Below are positions 4,676 to 8,216 of a stretch of DNA of 8,216 bases, in pieces (the first letter of the stretch is position 1; every line of letters begins with the position of its first letter). The stretch lies in the NCBI GenBank assembly GCA_964459515.1, contig CAYWML010000058.1:1-8216 (forward strand). Direction: 5' to 3'. The DNA is from Scatosoma sp964459515 (lineage in GTDB: Bacteria; Bacillota; Clostridia; Christensenellales; Borkfalkiaceae). Both the position numbers and the translations under genes were made by a program. The notes beneath the pieces were generated by a model. It was given only the letters and a program-made list of their open reading frames with translations, was not told where the DNA came from and did no database searches.

Positions 4676-6448
4676 TTATTTAATATCGATTTTAACACCG
4701 CCGAACGTTTTTTGAATAGCGTTCAGTTTTTCCTGAAAATCATCGGACGCCCTGCCGCGCAAGCGCACCGCATAATTATTTTCCAGCCCCAACCCGTCAA
4801 ACGCCTGCGCGATCAAATCCGCGTGTTCGGGCTTCGATAAAGAACGATAAATCGTATCGCTTTCCGTATACAAAACGAACGTTTCACCCTCGTACGTCGC
4901 GTCCAAGTCCATACACAACGTCAACAGCACGCCGTTTTTCGCAAGTCTGCGAAGCGCGCGCAAAAAGCCGCCGAACGTCGCTTTCGGATCGCCGCTTTGC
5001 GCCACGCGTATGCGCGATTCCGATTTCGGTTTTTCCGCTACGGGCACAGCCGCAACCTCGCGCGCGTCGGGAGGCGGCGTTTCGTTTTTCGCCGTATATC
5101 CGCCGAAGAACGAGCCGTTCGAAAACAAATCTTCGGGGGGAGCTTCCATTTCCGTCGGAAAATCTCCCTCGCTTGCCGACGAAGCAACGTTTTCTTCGTC
5201 GAAACGATTTTCAAAAGCTTCTTCGTCAACCGCTTCTTCCACAATTTCCGAAATAACGTTCGTCGCAGACATACCCCCGTCGTTTTGTATAATAGACGCA
5301 TTTTTCAGTTTTTGTTCCAACGCGGAAATTCTCGAAAGCAGACTTTCCATATCGTAGTCCGTTTGCGGCATAGCCGCTTTCCATACCGCCGCCTCAAAAA
5401 GAATACGCGGCGAAGCGGAATATTTCAAACTTTGCTCCACTTCGGCAAAAATCTCCGTCACGCGCAACAAACGGTGTCCGTCCGTCGCTTTTGCCGTTGC
5501 CGCAACTTCTTTGTACATATTTTCGGGGAATGCGAGAATACTCCGCCCGTCGCGGCAAGTCTTTGCCACCGTACACGCGTTGAGAAAATTCAAAATATCC
5601 CGCAACAACAATCCGACGCTTTTCCCCGCCGACAGAAAAGCTTCCGTCTGCTCGAACGCGGCAGTCGCGTCGGCGTCCAAAATCGCTTTTCCGAGCGCGG
5701 CAATCGCCGAAAAATCCGCACTGCCGAGCACCGCCGTAACATCGGCGTAAGTGAGTTTTCCGAGAGAATACGAAACGCAAGTATCGGCGACGGACAACAT
5801 ATCGCGTACGCTCCCTGCGCCCGCGCGCGCGATCGCCGCGATTGCTTCCTCCTCATACGTTTTGCCGATGCTGTCGAACACGTACCGAAGGCGCGCCTCC
5901 AGATCCGCTTGCGGAATCAACTTAAAATCGAAACGCATACAACGGGAAAGAATGGTGGCAGGAATCTTTTGCGCCTCGGTCGTGGCGAGAATAAACACTG
6001 CGTGACGAGGCGGTTCTTCCAACGTTTTCAAAAGCGCGTTAAACGCCCCCGAAGAAAGCATATGCACTTCGTCGATAATAAACACTTTATACTTCCCTGC
6101 GACGGGGGGATATTGCACCTTTTCCCGAAGTTCGCGCATTTCGTCCACACCGTTGTTGGAAGCGGCGTCAATCTCCGTAATATCGAGATTGGCAGGATCT
6201 TTCAACGCGTTGCAACGTGCGCATTTACCGCAAGGCGAACCGTCTACGGGCGTATCGCAATTGATTGCCGCGGCGAAGATTTTCGCAATGCTCGTTTTAC
6301 CCGTACCGCGCGGACCGCAAAATAAATACGCGTGCCCTATGCGCCCCGACTGTATTTGATTTTTCAACACGGTTACGATATGCTCCTGCCGCACGACATC
6401 GTTCAAGCTCGTCGGGCGAAACATTCTGTATAACGCCAAATATGCCAT
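4676..6448 (-). CDS. dnaX: DNA polymerase III subunit gamma/tau
   Basis: ATPase of the clamp loader that opens the beta clamp and organises the replisome. In the 590-residue product: Walker A G-P-R-G-T-G-K-T (45-52); zinc-binding Cys at 64, 73, 76 and 79; Walker B I-I-D-E-V-H-M-L (124-131); sensor 1 L-A-T-T-E (154-158); and the S-R-C arginine finger (168-170). These are followed by the lid and collar domains to about residue 370. Residues about 375-490 form an acidic, low-complexity linker, followed by a C-terminal domain of about 100 residues. I see no A6/A7 slippery run that would suggest a programmed shorter form. Linker residues 382-397 share a DNA repeat with the small lipoprotein gene. 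ATG 6448 has AAGGGAG seven bases upstream, formed partly by the stop codon of the sigma gene (gap 12 nt), indicating tight coupling. Confidence 0.97.
   Translation of the reverse strand: MAYLALYRMFRPTSLNDVVRQEHIVTVLKNQIQSGRIGHAYLFCGPRGTGKTSIAKIFAAAINCDTPVDGSPCGKCARCNALKDPANLDITEIDAASNNGVDEMRELREKVQYPPVAGKYKVFIIDEVHMLSSGAFNALLKTLEEPPRHAVFILATTEAQKIPATILSRCMRFDFKLIPQADLEARLRYVFDSIGKTYEEEAIAAIARAGAGSVRDMLSVADTCVSYSLGKLTYADVTAVLGSADFSAIAALGKAILDADATAAFEQTEAFLSAGKSVGLLLRDILNFLNACTVAKTCRDGRSILAFPENMYKEVAATAKATDGHRLLRVTEIFAEVEQSLKYSASPRILFEAAVWKAAMPQTDYDMESLLSRISALEQKLKNASIIQNDGGMSATNVISEIVEEAVDEEAFENRFDEENVASSASEGDFPTEMEAPPEDLFSNGSFFGGYTAKNETPPPDAREVAAVPVAEKPKSESRIRVAQSGDPKATFGGFLRALRRLAKNGVLLTLCMDLDATYEGETFVLYTESDTIYRSLSKPEHADLIAQAFDGLGLENNYAVRLRGRASDDFQEKLNAIQKTFGGVKIDIK
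5258..5305 (-). repeat. 48-bp in-frame coding repeat, dnaX copy
   Basis: Encodes DnaX residues 382-397 (K-N-A-S-I-I-Q-N-D-G-G-M-S-A-T-N), just after the coiled L-E-Q-K-L segment and at the start of the linker. It is the counterpart of 2374-2421, and the best block is a run around A-C-A/G-A-A-A-A-C-G-A-C-G-G. Confidence 0.6.
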
Positions 6449-6460
6449 TTGTATACTCCC

Positions 6461-7030
6461 TTACTTCTTCAATAATTCCTGTAATTTTCGTTTACTTCTT
6501 TGAATGGCGTTATCCACGCTCTTCGCCGATTTTCCCGTCATTTCGCAAATCTCGCCGCAACTCATGCCGTCCATATACATCGTCGTCACCTTAAACTCGA
6601 AATCGGATAAAGCACGGCTCATGCGTTGCCGAAGCTCCCTTTTATCGTCGCTTAAAATCAATACGTCCTCGGGGCTAAGCCCGGAAAAGACAAGTTCTTC
6701 GTCCACGAATGAAACGTAGGAATTTAGCGGCACGTTCTTTTTTCGCGCCGCCGCCTTCACCGCGTCGATAATCCGCCGCGAGATACAAAGCGAAGCGAAA
6801 TTGCGAAAGCTCTGCCCCCCTTCGCGATAATCGACGACGGCATTATACAGCCCGATCATACCCTCTTGGATCAGATCCTCCGTTTCGCCGCCGGCAAGAA
6901 AGAAACCGCGCGCGCAACCGCGCACAAGCCCTGCATACCGTAGCAAAAGCTGCTCCGTGGCTTGCTTGTCCCCTGCCTGCGCCGCCGCGACCAGTGTTTC
7001 GTCGTTTTGTCGATTTTCCTCGTTTTCCAT
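6461..7030 (-). CDS. sigH: RNA polymerase sigma factor, SigH (Spo0H)-like
   Basis: Sigma-70 family factor of 189 residues. Region 2 (about 25-105) includes E-D-L-I-Q-E-G-M-I-G-L-Y (51-62), the core-binding segment, and F-A-S-L-C-I-S-R-R-I-I-D-A followed by A-R-K-K-N-V-P-L-N-S-Y-V-S, which is very close to Bacillus SigH. Region 4 (about 141-189) has D-G-M-S-C-G-E-I and K-S-V-D-N-A-I-Q-R-S-K-R-K-L, the -35 reader. In Bacillus SigH drives transition-state, early sporulation and competence genes; its regulon here is unknown. Position after mrnC-rlmB matches the Bacillus order, except that yacP is missing. The start at 7030 is 11 nt after rlmB and has only a weak ribosome site (GCGAG), so expression may depend on coupling. 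Confidence 0.9.
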   Translation of the reverse strand: MENEENRQNDETLVAAAQAGDKQATEQLLLRYAGLVRGCARGFFLAGGETEDLIQEGMIGLYNAVVDYREGGQSFRNFASLCISRRIIDAVKAAARKKNVPLNSYVSFVDEELVFSGLSPEDVLILSDDKRELRQRMSRALSDFEFKVTTMYMDGMSCGEICEMTGKSAKSVDNAIQRSKRKLQELLKK

Positions 7031-7041
7031 TGTTTTCTCGC

Positions 7042-7761
7042 TTATTTTCTTCGATTACGAACAACTTCGTACGCCGCTATGCCCAGCGCAACCGAAGCGT
7101 TTAAGGAATTCACGTTCCCTTGCAGAGGAATGGAAAGAATTTTATCGCATTTCTCCTTCGTCAACCGTTTCACGCCGCTGTCCTCGCCGCCGACGATCAA
7201 CGCGACGTTGCCCGAAAAATTCTCTTCGTAAATATCCTCGCCGCCTGCCTCCAAAGCGTACGTCCAATAACCTGCCTTTTGCAACTTCTCCACGGCTTGG
7301 TTCAAATTTGCCGCTTTCGCCACTTTGATATGCTCCGCCGCGCCTGCGGAAATACGAATAACGCTTTCCGTCACCGACGCGCCGCCCGATTTCGGAATCA
7401 CCACGCCGTCCGCCCCGGCGCATTCCGCCACACGCAAAATACTGCCGAGATTATGCACGTCCTCGATCCCGTCGCAAAGAACGATAAAACCGCCCTTTTC
7501 GCTCTTTTTTTCGGCGATAATATCCTCTAAATCGAAATATTCGTACTCTGCCGTGAAAGCGATTACGCCCTGATGACGACGGCTTTCGCTCTCTTTATCC
7601 AAAACCTGCCTATCCACGAATTGTACGCGCACGTTCTTTTTACGCGCCTCGGCAAAAATAAGGGAAAGCGAACCTTGCGCCCCCTTTTCCAACATGATTT
7701 TTTCGATATTCTTGTCCGTTTTCAATAATTCTATAACCGCGTTTCTACCTTCCGTTTTCAC
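7042..7761 (-). CDS. rlmB: TrmH/SpoU family RNA 2'-O-methyltransferase (RlmB-like)
   Basis: SAM-dependent methylation of a ribose 2'-OH, most likely in 23S rRNA; the exact site cannot be read from sequence. The 239-residue product has an N-terminal substrate-binding domain beginning G-R-N-A-V-I-E-L-L (5-13). The SPOUT knot domain follows: motif 1 with N104-L-G-S-I-L-R110, then S-A-G-A-A-E-H-I (138-145); motif 2 L-I-V-G-G-E-D-S-G (188-196); and motif 3 I-P-L-Q-G-N-V-N-S-L-N-A-S-V-A (211-225). The start is GTG at 7761, with AGAGG six bases upstream, 12 nt after the mrnC stop. This is the B. subtilis yacO position, directly after mrnC. Related 2'-O-methyltransferases acting on tRNA share the motifs, so the substrate assignment rests on context. 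Confidence 0.92.
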   Translation of the reverse strand: MKTEGRNAVIELLKTDKNIEKIMLEKGAQGSLSLIFAEARKKNVRVQFVDRQVLDKESESRRHQGVIAFTAEYEYFDLEDIIAEKKSEKGGFIVLCDGIEDVHNLGSILRVAECAGADGVVIPKSGGASVTESVIRISAGAAEHIKVAKAANLNQAVEKLQKAGYWTYALEAGGEDIYEENFSGNVALIVGGEDSGVKRLTKEKCDKILSIPLQGNVNSLNASVALGIAAYEVVRNRRK

Positions 7762-7773
7762 TGCAAACCTCTT

Positions 7774-8214
7774 TTACCGAAAAGAACGAAGTACGTTCGT
7801 CCGCTCCGGAATTTTAAAATCTTCCTCCGTTAAATGTTCTAAAAGCGCTTGAATCCTCTCGATTTCGCCTGTAAAATATAAAAAACCGAGCAACGCCTCG
7901 AACCCCGTAGAACGGTTGTATTCGAACGACGACGCGCTTTTGCTTTTCGTCGCCTTTTTCGCATTTTTCCCTCTACGGAAAATATCCGTTTCTTCTTCCG
8001 TCAAAAGAGGGAGGATCCGCTCTATAAACGCGCTTTGTCCCTTTGCGGAAACGAGCTTTACCGCCGCCTTTTGAAAATCCGCCGCTTTTCCGCCGCCGTT
8101 CGCCGACAAACGCTCGCGCACGTACAGGGAATACACCGCGTCCCCGACAAACGCCAACGTTACGGGATTGCATTGCGCCGCTTCGGCTTTCGTCATATTT
8201 TTTCTATCTGTCAA
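7774..8214 (-). CDS. mrnC: Mini-ribonuclease 3
   Basis: RNase III-type nuclease domain without a dsRNA-binding domain, which matures 23S rRNA ends in Bacillus. Numbered from TTG 8214, the product has 146 residues. L-A-F-V-G-D-A-V-Y (20-28) carries the conserved D25; R-G-K-N-A-K (81-86) and S-T-G-F-E-A-L-L-G-F-L-Y (102-113) with E106 complete the family signature. The start is uncertain: TTG 8214, ATG 8196 (no clear ribosome site), or a codon ending in TG that straddles the right edge (bases 8215-8216 plus one more). The gene may therefore be cut by a few codons. In Bacillus the upstream neighbour is cysS, and here it would lie beyond the right edge. Confidence 0.9.
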   Translation of the reverse strand: MTDRKNMTKAEAAQCNPVTLAFVGDAVYSLYVRERLSANGGGKAADFQKAAVKLVSAKGQSAFIERILPLLTEEETDIFRRGKNAKKATKSKSASSFEYNRSTGFEALLGFLYFTGEIERIQALLEHLTEEDFKIPERTNVLRSFR

Positions 8215-8216
8215 CA

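Noticed and set aside
5290..5330. Programmed frameshift site in dnaX producing a shorter gamma form
   Set aside because: Only runs of five A are present, with no A6/A7 slippery heptamer or clear stimulatory stem.
4997..6325. Long plus-strand open frame (442 codons) opposite dnaX
   Set aside because: Antisense shadow of a gene with clear Walker motifs. The product is Arg/His/Phe-rich, without domains or a ribosome site.
6995..7015. Third copy of the 48-bp repeat near the SigH N-terminus (R-Q-N-D)
   Set aside because: Only an 11-base match (ACAAAACGACG), with no similarity on either side; chance is sufficient.
8209..8214. TTGACA on the minus strand as a promoter -35 box
   Set aside because: No matching -10 hexamer at 16-18 bases; it lies within or next to the mrnC start, and a single hexamer is weak evidence.

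Overview
The window looks like a chromosomal segment from a Clostridia-like member of the Bacillota, with every recognisable gene on the minus strand. Gene content supports this: a SigH-type sigma factor next to mini-RNase III and an RlmB-type methyltransferase, and a dnaX-ybaB-recR block, as in Bacillus and Clostridia. Coding DNA is rich in CpG-containing codons (GCG, ACG, TCG, CGT). That reminds me of uncultured gut clades such as Christensenellales, but this is recollection and low confidence.

Layout, in transcription order from right to left. (1) 8214-2717 is a compact housekeeping block: mrnC, rlmB, a sigH-like gene, dnaX, ybaB/ebfC, recR, gpsA. Intergenic gaps are only 3 to 22 nt, several Shine-Dalgarno sites overlap or abut the upstream stop, and no internal terminator is visible, so it is probably one operon whose promoter lies beyond the right edge. 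It combines rRNA maturation and modification, a transition-state sigma factor, the replication clamp loader, recombinational repair and phospholipid precursor synthesis. (2) 2716-2563 is a gene-free spacer with two tandem inverted repeats, one of them a perfect 16-bp stem. (3) 2562-1 is an accessory, cell-surface type region: a 91-residue lipoprotein, a 37-residue peptide gene, and a large secreted protein with a BspA-like (LRR_5) leucine-rich repeat array that runs off the left edge.

The most unusual signals are in the accessory part. The lipoprotein and the adjacent 37-residue peptide, otherwise unrelated, end in nearly the same tail (F-S-D-[D/E]-N-x-D-[N]-D-D-G-W-T). The lipoprotein also carries a 16-codon stretch whose DNA matches, in the same reading frame, a stretch in the DnaX linker. 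The LRR gene is interrupted by an in-frame TAG that sits exactly on the invariant leucine register of its 69-bp repeat. All nine other genes end in TAA, so the TAG is either a point nonsense mutation, a sequence error or, less likely, a read-through codon.
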